Shown: positions 1 to 10,439 of the stretch, one piece after another
How the letters are laid out: each line of letters starts with the position of its first letter
How positions within the stretch are numbered: position 1 is the first letter of the stretch
Source of the DNA: Beroe forskalii
Taxonomy: Eukaryota; Ctenophora; Nuda; Beroida; Beroidae
Assembly: GCA_011033025.1 (NCBI GenBank)
Contig: WFMF01000012.1
Location: 62,001 to 126,000, forward strand
Direction of reading: 5' to 3'
Length of the DNA: 64,000 nucleotides
Notes under the pieces: model-generated
The model's input: the letters and a program-made list of their open reading frames with translations, nothing else
What the model was told of the DNA's origin: nothing
Database searches by the model: none
Made by a program: the position numbers and the translations under genes

Positions 1-410
1 ATGGGAGATGATCTTGATAGCCAAGATGCCAGCAGGTCCAGAAGCCCGTCTAAGAAGGAGCTTCGGAATATAAATAGATAAATAAATACAAAACATTTAT
101 TCCACGCTTAAACATTGTTAAATACTACTGCTTGAGAAATATTCTAGCCATTCAAGCGTGACCATTTTAGGTTCTTTAATATAAGGTCCATAATATAACA
201 AGATCAAGATATCAGTTCTAATATTCATTTATGAGTTCCACAAGGAGAAAATCCAATTTGGGGCCATACTTGAGATTGAAGTCCATCAACTCCAAACTAA
301 ATTCACAACACTCCAGGAAAACGGTTCCCCTGGTAGCTCGGAATTGGAGTCCTGTGAGTCAAGAAAGACATATAACCACAAGCAGAGGCAACTCAGTAGA
401 GGGAAACCTG
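1..410 (+). pseudogene. Retroelement ORF1 N-terminal remnant
   Basis: Translation from base 1 gives a short frame beginning MGDDLDSQDASRSRSPSKKE that stops at 81. Related debris follows at 231-410, where other frames recall an ORF1 coiled region. The same start occurs at 10873, and a less interrupted relative at 8262-8420 continues into a charged helical stretch (KEDLQRAELEFEVHQLQTKF). I infer a non-LTR retrotransposon ORF1 or gag-like protein. No functional domain is complete. Confidence 0.5.
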
Positions 411-470
411 TAACGTCTCATAAGCTTATTCGACAAGTTGGAACAGTTACACTCTCAAAGTACACTTTAA

Positions 471-1040
471 ATAATAAGACTTTAGCAGACAACTGTGCGC
501 CGTGCGGCTGGAAATGCCGACATAATTTCTAAAATACTATGCCACCAGAGAAGAACCAGTTCACCAGCCCATTCCTCCCATTGAATATCCCACGGCTGTC
601 CTCCCCACTGTGGCAACTGGCACACACGAGGGTACTCTTCCTCACAGACTCTATTCTCTCCTCAACGAAATACATTAAAGCGATTTTTCAGACAAAGAAA
701 TTCGAAGAACTATCAGAACATCTGTTCATTGCCCCCATAATTCAACTTATCTCAAAATAATATAAAGATATAATATGATTATCATAATCTAATGTACTTG
801 ATCTTATATCATGGTTTAGCACATGGTTTCCCTAGAGATGAGACGACCCTACTATCGCAGTTGAGAAGGAGCTTAATAACTGTGCACGAAAATGACCCCA
901 ACTCAATGAACGTCATTACGACGCCACTGAACACGAAGGAGGGTAACCAACCCCGCAAAGAGAGGAAAAGAAAATGGAAGACATATCGGAACATATTCTG
1001 TTCATTACCCCATAACTCAACTCAACTCATTCACTAACAT
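471..1040 (+). pseudogene. Retroelement ORF1 middle/C-terminal remnant
   Basis: Two broken frames are readable. One contains TRVLFLTDSI, which recalls the GDS(I/L) block of SGNH-hydrolase-type ORF1 proteins of CR1-like LINEs. The other (792-1037) contains LLSQLRRSLITVHENDPNSM followed by a very basic tail. Nearly the same sequence recurs at 12130-12710. The first half is also repeated at 1495-1870 and 13160-13545. The SGNH assignment is an inference from a short motif; that this is repeated retroelement debris is clear. Confidence 0.45.
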
Positions 1041-1494
1041 AGTAACACTAACACTAATGACACATAGTAGCAGATCATAGAAAATGCTATCAATTTTATA
1101 AATTTTATGCTATAAACTTTATAAATATGACAGGAGAAGTGTGATTCGGAATGATATACTATTCTCAGGGTTAAAATGACCCAAAACGAAGGTTCAAGCC
1201 ATGTCCGAGACTCTAAAACAATCAGAAAACGAGATAATCTACAATTTTTTTTATTTTCGGAATTCTTGATAAATTTGAGCTAAAGTGCTCAATTCAATGC
1301 ATTTCTCTGATATTTGATTCATAAAATGAAAGGAAAAAGAAAGCTGTATACGTTGATTTAAGAACGATTAACATTTTTAGATTATTATCAGGTTAACTTG
1401 AAATACTACTTAAGTGTGGGGTTTTTCAGCAAAGGTGAACATTTCGACCGTACCTATCTGATAAGTAACTGAACCCATCTAGATTCTATCCTTT

Positions 1495-1870
1495 AATAAT
1501 AAAACTTTAGCAGACAACTGTGCGCCGTGCAGCTGGAAATGCCGACATAATTTCTAAAATACTATGCCACCAGAGAAGAACCAGTTCACAAGCCCATCAC
1601 TCCCATTGAACAGCCCACGGCTGTCCTCCCCCACTGTGGCAACTGGCACACACGAGGGTACTCTTCCTTACAGACTCTATACAAAACAGCGTATTTTTCA
1701 GACAAAGGCTAAAAAATATTTGAGTTATTTCAGGAGGTTTATCCCACTGGTATGCTGCACCTTCAAACTCACCTTACAATTCACCACGTGGAACTGTCCC
1801 AAGCATCACTAAAGAATTGCTCCCATAATTCAACTCATCTCAAAATATAAGACTGTCATAATCTGATTTA
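1495..1870 (+). repeat. Second copy of the ORF1-remnant block
   Basis: The sequence from the CAGACAACTGTGCGCCGTG start repeats the block at about 485-760 and then diverges into a different continuation (phrase VYPTGMLHLQTH in one frame). The same arrangement is found at 13160-13545 inside the second segmental copy, so the internal duplication predates the large one. Confidence 0.7.
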
Positions 1871-2026
1871 TTTGATTTTATAATATGTTCAGCACAAAAG
1901 CCAATTTAAGGAGCTATTCATTTTCAATCAATATTCATTTTCTATTACTGATAAGAAGATGGTGAAGGACATTCCAAGAGGGGTAGTGTGATGATATGAT
2001 ATAATCTGAATTAGATATAAATTATA

Positions 2027-2864
2027 TCTTATCTTACTATATATAATGCGTGTTGTTAATATATATATTATATTTATTTATTTATTTATGGCGATTCGTT
2101 TTCAAGTAGGCAACGAAATTCTTTTTTCATCGTGTTGCAAAAACTTTATATATAAATCAGAAAAATAATAAGATTTTTTCGGCCACTGAAAGAGGGCGTG
2201 GTGGGCCCACGCCCTTTTTTTCGCAAAATTAAAGTTTAGAATTTTTCCAAAATTCTTTCGCCATCGAGTTGCTTATGATGAATAAAAATTTGAGAATTTT
2301 GTCCGAATTATTGGGTCACCCTGAGGGGCGTGGGGGCCACGCCCTTTTTTCGCAAAAATTAAACTTTCGAATTTTTTCAAAATTCCTTCGCCATTGAGTT
2401 GCCTATGATGAATAAAAATTTTGAGAATTTTGTCCGAATTATTGGGTCTCTCTGAGGAGCGTGGGAGGCCACGCCCTTTTTTTCGCAAAAATTAAACTTT
2501 CGAATTTTTTCAAAATTCCTTTGCCATCAAGTTGGTTATGATGAATAAAAGTTTTGAGAATTTTGTCCGAATTATTGGGTCACCCTAAGGGGCGTGGGAG
2601 GCCACGCCCTTTTTCGGAAAAAAAAGATTTTCAATTTTTCAAAATTCCTTCGCTATGGAGTTGCTTATGATGAGTAAAGGTTTTGAGAATATTTTCGGCA
2701 ATATTGGGTTACCGTTGGGGGCGTGGGAAGTTTTTTTTTCGTACAAATTTAAGTTTCGAATTTCCCCTCCAAACTCGCTCGGTCAAATAACTGTCAAAGG
2801 GACATGTGGCCGTTAGCTCATGCGGCTGCCATCAATCGCCGTCCGTAGGACGGGAACCGACTAG
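2027..2864 (+). mobile_element. Helitron-like non-autonomous element
   Basis: The 838-bp insert begins TCTTATCTTACTATATATAA and ends CTAG. It is inserted exactly between A and T with no target duplication. A 6-bp hairpin (CCGTCC GTA GGACGG, 2839-2853) lies 7 nt before the CTAG. These are the defining Helitron end features. It has no Rep/helicase coding capacity. Its interior is a tandem array carrying GGGCGTGG/CCACGCCC hairpins. The intact 3' LTR of the host element supplies the unoccupied sequence for comparison. Confidence 0.88.
2190..2735 (+). repeat. ~132-bp tandem repeat inside the Helitron
   Basis: The GCGTGG...CCACGCCC landmark recurs near 2193, 2326, 2458 and 2590, with a degenerate copy near 2718. 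Each copy has a hairpin arm, a T run, TTCGAATTTTTTCAAAATTC and TTGCTTATGATGA(A/G)TAAA. Internal tandem arrays are common in non-autonomous Helitrons. Confidence 0.85.
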
Positions 2865-3020
2865 TTCCATTGATTTATATACTAACATATATTATATTCA
2901 GGTTTTCTCTAGTGTCTAGATCATGGCGTTTCATTGACTCTATCATAAATCAGTGCTTGAATCAGTAATCAGTAACTCGGTATTTTATTTAGACCTATAG
3001 AAGACTTAGAAATATAACAT

Positions 3021-3140
3021 GGTGTGAGGAGTGCTCCCCCACCCAGACCTCCACCTCCAAAACCAATGAATCAAGACACAGTCCCTGTAGTTAGAAGATC
3101 CGCTAGAATTGCTAGTAAGCCCCCTGTAAAGTATTTTTAA
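3021..3140 (+). pseudogene. C-terminal pol/integrase fragment of the LTR element
   Basis: The frame reads a proline-rich stretch followed by VPVVRRSARIASKPPVKYF and a stop at 3138. The RRSxRI..KPPxxY pattern is the usual tail of Ty3/gypsy or Ty1/copia integrase-type polyproteins. It lies directly after the 5' LTR, so everything upstream of the pol C-terminus has been deleted. Confidence 0.6.
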
Positions 3141-3520
3141 TCAAACTGTGTATGTAATTTAACCATTTTAAGACATTTTACAATTTAGATTTGAAATTTA
3201 ATGATTTATATGTTAATCTGAAATAACATAATCTTGCAATTATATGTGAGATCCTTTATTGTAACCTAAAATAGGTTGGAACTAAAATATATTCGGTTTT
3301 GAGACAAATGTTTATGTTGAATCGATTGAGTTAATTCATTTATTATTTATATGAATTTGAAATTCATTTTTAAAAGATTTTCTTTATCAGATGCTTATTT
3401 GTATGATCGATTGATTGTTCTTTAAAGGGGAATAAGATACGTTAAATGTATTTGATTTCAAATAACTATAGATGTACTCTGATATTTATTCATTTCATTT
3501 ATTTATCTAAAGAAGGGAGA

Positions 3521-3715
3521 TGTGATGATATGATATAATCTGAATTAGATATAAATTATATTCCATTGATTTATATACTAACATATATTATATTCAGGTT
3601 TTCTCTAGTGTCTAGATCATGGCGTTTCATTGACTCTATCATAAATCAGTGCTTGAATCAGTAATCAGTAACTTGGTATTTTATTTAGACCTATAGAAGA
3701 CTTAGAAATATAACA
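3521..3715 (+). repeat. 3' LTR
   Basis: This intact 195-bp LTR begins TGTGATGATATG and ends ATATAACA, preceded by the polypurine tract AAAGAAGGGAGA and followed by the target duplication GGTAG. It differs from the 5' LTR by about one base, which indicates a recent insertion. Confidence 0.92.
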
Positions 3716-4046
3716 GGTAGGACAGAAGGCAGACAGTACAATTACTTCAGAAGAGATGAGATGTGAAGATCCTCCACAAACTCAAGGATGTTAGCTAGAG
3801 TCTACCCACAACAACCCTCTGACTCTCGGAGGGATTGGGAGAAAAATAAGATCGTAAGAGAATAGGGGGCATAACCCTACACCATTTTCTGGGGAGCGAG
3901 AAGTTAACCTAAAATCTGGGTTTGTGCTTCAGAAGTAAATCGGTTCACCCTCAGTGGCGAGTTTTATATACTTATATAGTTTTGGATGTAATCTTTTATT
4001 TCAGAAGATATTCAGATATTAGTGATATTATGATATTGAGATATTT

Positions 4047-4110
4047 GATATAGTTGATATAGTTGATATAGTTGATATAGTTGATATAGTTGATATAGTT
4101 GATTCTTTAT
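4047..4110 (+). repeat. 9-bp microsatellite (TTGATATAG)n
   Basis: About seven units in copy 1. The equivalent position in copy 2 (about 14060) has roughly one, so the array expanded or contracted after the segmental duplication. Confidence 0.9.
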
Positions 4111-4160
4111 TATATTACATTGATACCTATATTACTTTTGATACCTATATTACTTTTATT

Positions 4161-4224
4161 CCACTCGGCTTCCCCTCGTGGCCTAAGTAACTTATCCCAC
4201 TCGGCTGGTGCCTCGTGGGATAAG
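4161..4224 (+). repeat. Two adjacent hairpins with TC/TC internal loops
   Basis: The first hairpin (4161-4181) pairs CCAC-TC-GG with CC-TC-GTGG. The second (4191-4224) has a 10-bp outer stem CTTATCCCAC/GTGGGATAAG closed by TC-GGC...GCC-TC. In both, the facing TC dinucleotides cannot pair. The same pair is conserved at 14301-14364. Confidence 0.8.
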
Positions 4225-4249
4225 AACTGGGTCACCCGCACATTGATAG

Positions 4250-5440
4250 CAGCCAGAATGTAAGGAATTTGTGACATTGGCTTATTTATACATCATTTTT
4301 TCAAAAAGGTTATAATGCCAATCTTTTCACATAAAAAGTTAGTTTGGACATCTGTGGTGACCAAAAAACTTTTTTGAACATGATATTACCTTATTTGTGG
4401 CAACTGTGAGGTTAAATATGAGGCTGATTTGAGCAAAAAATGCCTTATTTCACAGCTTTTGGCCATTTAATGTTTTAGTCCTCCAAAAGTATTTTTTTCT
4501 TGATCTGGGGTCAAAATCCACCTTTTAGGTCAAAATTTAGGAATTTGTGACCTTGCGTTGTCGATTTGAGGCTAACACAAAATCCAACTTTTTGATAAAA
4601 ACATGGGAAGGAAGACACTTATCCTCACCTGAGATCTGCCAACAAATCCTAATGAGTAAAATTTTGATTTGAGGTGATCTTAGACAGTTTCAGCTTCATT
4701 TTGGTATCAAGAATATGTCTTTACTTGCTTTTGTTGCTGTTTTGAGGCTAAATTTTGTCGCGACATCTCAAAAACCTGGATTTTACTGTTTTTAGCCACT
4801 TCAAACATCAAAGAAGTGTTGAGTCCTCCCAAAGTTATCAGTCTCAATCAAAAGGTCAAAATATACTTCCTTGGTCAAATTTGGGAGTTTTTGACATTGC
4901 GTTGTCCATTTGAGGCTAAAAAATGGCCTGAATTTTTGATAAAATCCCGGAGGAAGTCACTTAACCTCTCCTGAGAGCCACCAATCCATCCCATTGTGAA
5001 AATTTGGGTTTGAGGTGATCCTGAACAGTTTCAGCTTCATTTGCCATCAAGAAACTGTTTTCATTGGCTTTTGTTGCTGTCTTGAGGCTAAAACTGTGTC
5101 GCGACATCTGAAAACCTGGATTTTACAGTTTTTAGCCATTTTAACCTCATGGAGGTGCTTCAGTCCTCTTAAGAAATGTAATATTAATCAAGAGGTCAGA
5201 ATATACTTCCTTGGTTCAAAGTTGGGAGTTTTGACCTTCGTTGTTCATTTGAGGCAAAAACAAGGCCAAATTTTAAGATGAAATTCGGGAGGACATCGTA
5301 ACCTCACCTGAGAGCCACAAATTCATCCCATTGTGTGCAAAATTTGGTTTGAGGTGATCCTAGACAGTTTCAGCTTCATCTTGGTAACAAAATATGTTTT
5401 CATTGCCTTCTGTTTATTTGTGGTCTTGAGGCTAAATTTG
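4250..5440 (+). repeat. ~340-bp tandem repeat
   Basis: The landmark TTG(A/C)..TTGCGTTGT.GATTTGAGG recurs at about 4548, 4888 and 5231. Each unit also contains TGAGGTGATC.T, CAGTTTCAGCTTCAT and GTCGCGACATCT. About three and a half diverged copies are present. No frame is open across units, so this is satellite-like DNA. Confidence 0.85.
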
Positions 5441-5900
5441 AGTCCACATCCAAAAAACCCCGGTTTCGGAAAACGGGTAATAAACCCCCTGAGGGAAAAA
5501 AAAAAAAGGGGTGCCACCAACTTTAGCCACATGGGACTCCCCGTTGGGAAGACAACCCCGGTCAGCCCTCCCCTGGGAATAAAATTTTACAGAACCCCCT
5601 TTACCAGACCCCGGAAAGTAAGGCCAGGGTCATCCATGTCAACTGTAGGATGGGACTACAGTTTGAGGGTTTTTTTGGGTTGGGTATTGGGAAAAAGGGT
5701 TGGCAAAAGTTTTAAACCCCAACCGCCACAAAGGGTTACCTTTTCCCGGAAGACTCTTCGAAAAGGGTTTTTGAATTTTGAGAAGGTCCGGCGTATCCTT
5801 TTGTTTTGGGTTTGAGTTTTTTTTGAGGGAAAACGGTGCCAAAATCGAAAAATTTTCTTTTTTGGGGGTTTTTCCCCCATAAAATCTCAACGAAGGTGGT
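5440..5900 (+). other. Probable low-quality sequence
   Basis: The start continues the 340-bp tandem repeat but with homopolymers stretched and bases altered: the expected GTCGCGACATCTGAAAACCTGG reads as a damaged version full of AAAA, CCCC and GGGG runs. Such runs dominate to about 5900 and are absent on either side. I read this as poor base calls rather than biology. The long frames seen here should be ignored. Confidence 0.55.
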
Positions 5901-7350
5901 TTAAATTTTGTTGCAAAAAACAAACAAATATATCTATCCTGTATGATGAGTAATCAAAACAGAAAATGTGGCCTAGATCTAAATGTCAAAAATACCAAAA
6001 ATTTTCGATTTTTAGGTCGGTTGCTATAAGAACTTGTGTGGTTTAACTATGGATATATATCTATGATATGCGGGACAAAAAGCCATGTGATCAGCATGTG
6101 TATATGATATACATTTGCTCACCTTATATAGAGTGTATTGTACCTCTAGCCTGCTCTGTACGTAATCTTATTCATGTGAAATGCCTTGAATGTACCTTCA
6201 TCACGGCGTTACTGTTGAAGTCCCATTGGCTCATCGGCACCCCTGCCTGAAATGTTACTTTTCATAATTACATCGCATTATTAGTTGTGTACAATCACGA
6301 GATTAACACCCTGCTATTTAGTTTTGTGAAAAACATGAATGTTGTACTGAAGTACCGCCACACTGTTTAATGCTTTAATGTACTAAAGGGTGCAATGTTA
6401 CATTACATTCTAAATCTAAGTAGGTACACTGCATCACCATCCAGTGACGTGTGCTGTATATGCGCATATTATATGATAACTTCTTAGTAGTCATTGATAA
6501 CATGACTTAAAAATGAAATTGACAAAAAGCATCTACTTCGATTTTATACTCATTGTCAATGTCACCGGTACTACTGTTGAAACAAGAATAAGTTTGTTGC
6601 TCCTTATCGAATCACTGCCGGTTGCCACACTTGCAGGAAATCTGAAATGGTAGGTATCACTGTTAACGACGGTGGGGTGGACAAGGGTCTCTCGCTATTT
6701 TGGCAAACTAGAGTCTGGCGTTTTAAATTGCGCGCGCGCGTTGTCCACCCCACGCTTGTCCACACCCCCACGAAATAGCACAACTGTGTGCTTTTTTTCC
6801 AACAATTGACTGGCAATCCCTAAGGCTCCTACATTTTTGAGCTATCGACATGGGGTTTTTTGTAATGCCTAGATAAATCTATTCTACACTGAAAGTCCAT
6901 CTTCTTTTTTGAATTAGGCCTCACAAGCTCGTCAATCAATCAATGTTCACGCGCAATTGGAACTCGACGTTTTTCAACATTTGTACATAATGAGACATTG
7001 CGAACGTTGTGATTGGAGTTCCCAGATGATCCTTATATCTCTGGATAGCTGAGACTTTCCTCTATTGATTCCATGCAAGTTTTAAGAGAAATTTTGACTC
7101 TTTTGTCGTTTTTCGAACAGGAACGTTGTTCTAATTGGCGACTCGTCGCTACCTGCGCACAAAGTACTAGCAAAGGTGTCCACCCCACGTGCGCAGGGTG
7201 ATTGTGCGTGTGCCCGTCGGGATGGGAGGTGAGCGTCTTCTAGTTCTAGCATTTGCGAGTGCTGCTTCTCCCCCCTCCTTCTCTTTCCCGAGCGCCTCTC
7301 CTGTGTTTGGGCTCAGTTTCTTGACTAACCCACTCTTTCCTTAAAGGTTG
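5900..7350. other. Mostly non-coding; one inverted repeat and a GC-richer patch
   Basis: I see no supported gene. An inverted pair GGGGTGGACAA (6674-6684) and TTGTCCACCCC (6741-6751) flanks a (CG)n run. The TGTCCACCCCACG motif recurs near 7178. From about 7130 to 7340 the base composition becomes GC-richer and pyrimidine-rich with an ATTGG box. This could be a promoter for the ORF at 7354, but that is weakly supported. Confidence 0.4.
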
Positions 7351-7353
7351 GAA

Positions 7354-7728
7354 ATGTCCAATACCACATCATCTCATTCACCTCCACCTGCTGACTCTGA
7401 TCAGCCGAAAATCTCTGAAAATAATCAAACATTATCGCACATACCCGAAACACAAAACACCAACACAGCTAACACTTGTCTGATCACTCAATCATCTGAA
7501 CTAGATATAAGATTCCTTCCCCATATAATATTTGCTTGGAAGGCCACTGACGGCAGTTTATTGAGATTCTTGCTTTCTTGGCAAGTGAATGTACCCTTCT
7601 GTATGACAGATAAGAGGAAAACAGGTTACACAAATGTCCAAGTTCAATTCAATTCAAGAATTCAATACATTGAGGTTGTGTTGCTAGAGGTAATTCTGGA
7701 GATTATTCGGATTCTCTCAGAAAAGTAA
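7354..7728 (+). CDS. Hypothetical protein, 124 aa
   Basis: Open frame from an ATG at 7354 (MSNTTSSHSPPPADSD) to a stop at 7728. The first half is rich in Ser, Thr, Pro, Asn and Gln and looks disordered. The second half is mixed and includes WKATDGSLLRFLLSW. A CC/CT-rich GC patch lies upstream. I recognise no domain. It may be the start of a retroelement gag or a short exon of an unrecognised gene. Downstream to 7950 there are only broken frames. Confidence 0.25.
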   Translation: MSNTTSSHSPPPADSDQPKISENNQTLSHIPETQNTNTANTCLITQSSELDIRFLPHIIFAWKATDGSLLRFLLSWQVNVPFCMTDKRKTGYTNVQVQFNSRIQYIEVVLLEVILEIIRILSEK

Positions 7729-7984
7729 CAATGCTGAGGTTCAATGAGCCTGCGTTGACCCTCAAGACAGAGCAGTAACAAGGACCATTACCGCCGACTA
7801 GCAAAGCAAACCTCACCAGTACAACCCGGGTTTCTTTGAGGTACAGACCCACGACTTGGTAAAGAAAGATGATCCCATGACTGGAGTCCACACTGTCCCC
7901 AATCTCCGAAGAAGCAACCCCCCCTCCACTAGATCCCCTTGGCAGAACCCACACCAGAAAACTATGAAGATGTGTTCTCTGGTT

Positions 7985-8165
7985 TAATTCATTAAGTTAT
8001 TATTATAAGAAATTTATTATAAGAAAATTATTATAAGAAAATTATTATAAGAAAATAATTCAACATGATAGCTTAGTAAATTAATATAGCCTAGGAATAA
8101 AACAAATTTTATGAAGGAATTCACCCCCTAGGAAAAAAACAAATTTTATTAAGGAATTCTCACCG
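7985..8165 (+). repeat. Short tandem repeats
   Basis: TTATTATAAGAAAA is repeated four times (about 7995-8055). It is followed by two copies of a ~55-bp block, CTAGGAA.AAAACAAATTTTAT.AAGGAATTC (8090-8160). There is no coding signal. Confidence 0.8.
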
Positions 8166-8261
8166 ATGTGTATATAACTTTCAATACATATAATTGTTGA
8201 ATGAAAGAATAGAGAAATGGAATGAAGAGCTACATCACCAATGTCTCAATGTGATGTTACA

Positions 8262-8430
8262 AACAAACAGATACCAGCAGGTCTAGAAGCTCGTCTAAGA
8301 AGGAGCTTCAACAGAAGGAGGATCTCCAAAGGGCGGAACTCGAGTTTGAAGTTCACCAACTCCAAACTAAATTTACGACACTCCAGGAATATGGTTTCCC
8401 TGGACAGCCCTCAAGTCTGCTCACACTGCG
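8262..8430 (+). pseudogene. Retroelement ORF1 fragment with coiled-coil
   Basis: One frame is continuous: SRSRSSSKKELQQKEDLQRA, then a charged helical stretch ending near FTTLQEYGFPGQPSS. It is the best-preserved version of the ORF1 debris at 1-410 and 10873-11335. The frame is lost on both sides. Confidence 0.5.
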
Positions 8431-8589
8431 GTTGCAGAGGCCATACCACCAACGTCTGCCACAGTGATAACAACTTCCCTGATTTGCCTTCACCGGGCTG
8501 CATCTGGGCTGTCAGAGATGTCTCCACGACCTTCCCGTGATTATATTCACGATCTTCAACGTCACACGGCGTAACTAACTACTGAGTCA

Positions 8590-8965
8590 GAAGAATGATA
8601 ACGGACTTGGATTATGTTATAGATTGATTATGTGACATTATTTTCATCTAAGTTATGCTTCTAGGCCTTCTACCTTGTTGCTTTAAAACTTGAGAGCCAA
8701 AAGCGACGACACTACCTACCACACAGTCAACCATTAAATGTGGAGTCAGTTCAGACATCCAGCCTGGGTAGTTCATGTGTTTCTGAGGAAGAACTCATCA
8801 CAATAAGTTTGCAGTCGTGTGTCTGGATGCAAGACCTTGAACTCGTGATTCATTTCGAATTCACAATGTCACTTTGTCACACTCACTACTGCATCAGTAG
8901 AATGATAACGGACGTGGATCATGTTATAGATTGATTATGTTACAATATTTCTAAATCAAACTTAT
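8590..8965 (+). repeat. Direct repeat pair, ~65 bp
   Basis: AGAATGATAACGGAC.TGGAT followed by ATGTTATAGATTGATTATGT occurs at about 8591-8655 and again at 8899-8960. No coding function is seen. Confidence 0.75.
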
Positions 8966-8979
8966 GTTTTGTAACTATA

Positions 8980-9330
8980 TTAAAATTGGAGAGCATACAC
9001 GACGGTTTTAAGCAGGTCGGGAGGGTGTTCAGTACGAAAAAAGGTTTGAATTACTGAAGGAGATAGAATGGGGAACGATTGCATCCCAACAAACCCCCAT
9101 ATCCCTGGGTACCACCATGTGAAAAGGCAACCCCCTAAGTCCAAAAGAGCCGCTGCCAGGATGCAAGATAACAATATACTCATGGTGAGGAAAAAGAGCT
9201 GAATGTGGGGGTTGAGGACCTCACCTTTTATACCAAAATGGTGAGGAGACTCTCCCTGAGAATTGAAAAGCTAGCCTTGGAGGAGAGGTTAGAAGACTGG
9301 CTTCTTTAATAAGAGTAGGCAATTTGATTA
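8980..9330 (+). pseudogene. Possible LINE ORF1 N-terminal debris
   Basis: Broken plus-strand frames read a basic segment (KSKRAAARMQDNNILMVRKK) and then a helical segment ending LRIEKLALEERLEDWLL. They lie upstream of a PHD finger and reverse transcriptase fragments on the same strand, so they may be the start of the same LINE. The assignment rests on position and composition only. Confidence 0.3.
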
Positions 9331-9912
9331 ATTTTGCAAGCCTTGGAGGAGACGTACCAAAGTGTAGAGAAGAATGTTAAGATTTGGGAAGCTAGCTTTG
9401 GAGGGGGCTTACATAATATACTCATATAGCCTAATGTTTAAACTTTACAACACTACTTTATACAATCAAATTTGAGAAGGTAGAATGAGCATGAATGATA
9501 CCCCCTATGGGGAGTAGTAACATCTTCTACCCTTGGCTAAGAACGAACGCTGGCAGCTACGGCGTTAGCGTTAACCTCCTGCAGATTCCTGATCTCCTAC
9601 CTTGCCAGGAGGCACCAAGCTTTACTGGGATATCCCACCCAAAATTGGGATTAAGAAAGGTGAGTTGAGTTGGTTATTGTCAGCTGAGCAATGAGCCAGA
9701 CGAGGCTTGCCAAGGGAATCAAACCAGCGAGGTCTGGACTGCGGGGCTCTATCCCTGTCACTTCCTCTCCGGTTGCAGCCCCCCCCCCCTGAGAGCAGAT
9801 TGTCTGCCCCTCGAACCTGAGGCAGCCGCCTCCCAAGAAGCAGCCATAGCCTGCATCTGTCCCTGACTCATCAGCACCAGAACTGAAACAGACACCAGCT
9901 GATGAGACTGCT

Positions 9913-10225
9913 ATGCTGGACCTGTCCACGCCACCTCAGATGTTATCTCATGAGCATCGAGACCTTGACAGATGTCCTTGTGGGGAGATGGGTAAGTCCG
10001 CAACGTGGAAGATAGACTGCAGCAAGTGTCACCAGTGGTGGCACATTGATTGCCTGAGTTTCAAGGGGCTGACTAAACCAGTGATCAGCCAGTTACATGA
10101 TTACTTGTGCCCATTTTGCGATGTTGCTCACACAGTCTAAGGATTACGCAAAGGACCTGATAACTCAGCTGAAACAGTCAGAACATGAGCTGTCATACTA
10201 CCAAGAACATTCTTCGACAGGGATT
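9913..10225 (+). pseudogene. PHD finger of a LINE ORF1 protein
   Basis: The frame 9913-10140 encodes a C4HC3 zinc finger: CPCG, then CSKCHQWWHIDC, then CPFC, with spacing typical of a PHD domain. After the stop at 10138 a second frame (DYAKDLITQLKQSEHELSYY) continues a helical segment to about 10225, implying one frameshift. PHD fingers are known at the N-terminal side of CR1/L2-type LINE ORF1 proteins, and reverse transcriptase remnants follow 300 bp downstream, so I assign it to that LINE rather than to a host chromatin gene. Confidence 0.7.
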
Positions 10226-10439
10226 TCCAGTTGCATGAAGCAATTGAAATACCTCAATTACATATTAAGTTAAGTTAATTGTATAATGCAATCTTCCCCA
10301 TAAATCGGCACATAAATTACTGGAAATAGAGCTTCTTTCAGAATTTTACAGGCAGGGGAGGACTGAAGAGGACCTACATAATATTACTATATTAGCTCGT
10401 ACTATACACTCCCCATTGAGATAGACAAATCCTTGAGAT

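Larger units (their letters stand above)
1987..3019 (+). repeat. 5' LTR, split by Helitron-like insert
   Basis: The LTR bases are 1987-2026 and 2865-3019, together 195 bp, matching the length of the 3' LTR. The interruption falls between A and T of the sequence AATTATA/TTCCATTG that is continuous in the 3' LTR. Confidence 0.92.
1987..3715 (+). mobile_element. Internally deleted LTR retrotransposon
   Basis: Two 195-bp direct repeats, differing at a single visible base, start TGTGATGATATG and end AAATATAACA. They occupy 1987-3019 (5', split by a Helitron-like insert) and 3521-3715 (3'). The unit is flanked by a 5-bp target duplication, GGTAG, at 1982-1986 and 3716-3720. The paralogous segment near 13675 has a single GGTAG and no element, so it is the empty site. 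A purine tract (AAAGAAGGGAGA) directly precedes the 3' LTR. The internal part is only about 500 bp and keeps just a C-terminal pol fragment, so the element is non-autonomous. Confidence 0.92.
1..4240 (+). repeat. Segmental duplication, copy 1
   Basis: This stretch is collinear with 10873-14380: both begin with ATGGGAGATG.TCTTGATAGC and end at the same paired hairpins just before GAACTGGGT. The copies differ by insertions. Copy 1 holds the LTR element at 1987-3715; copy 2 holds extra sequence at about 11340-12130, 13883-13930 and 14110-14290. The window opens exactly at the start of the shared segment, so the repeat probably continues to the left. The content is mostly retroelement coding debris, described separately. 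Confidence 0.9.

Noticed and set aside
1182..1210. Possible tRNA B-box (GGTTCAAGCC)
   Set aside because: No A-box at the right distance and no cloverleaf; the duplicate at about 12850 has lost the motif.
5333..5923. Frames of 74-160 codons on both strands
   Set aside because: They fall in the suspected low-quality homopolymer region and run through several registers at once.
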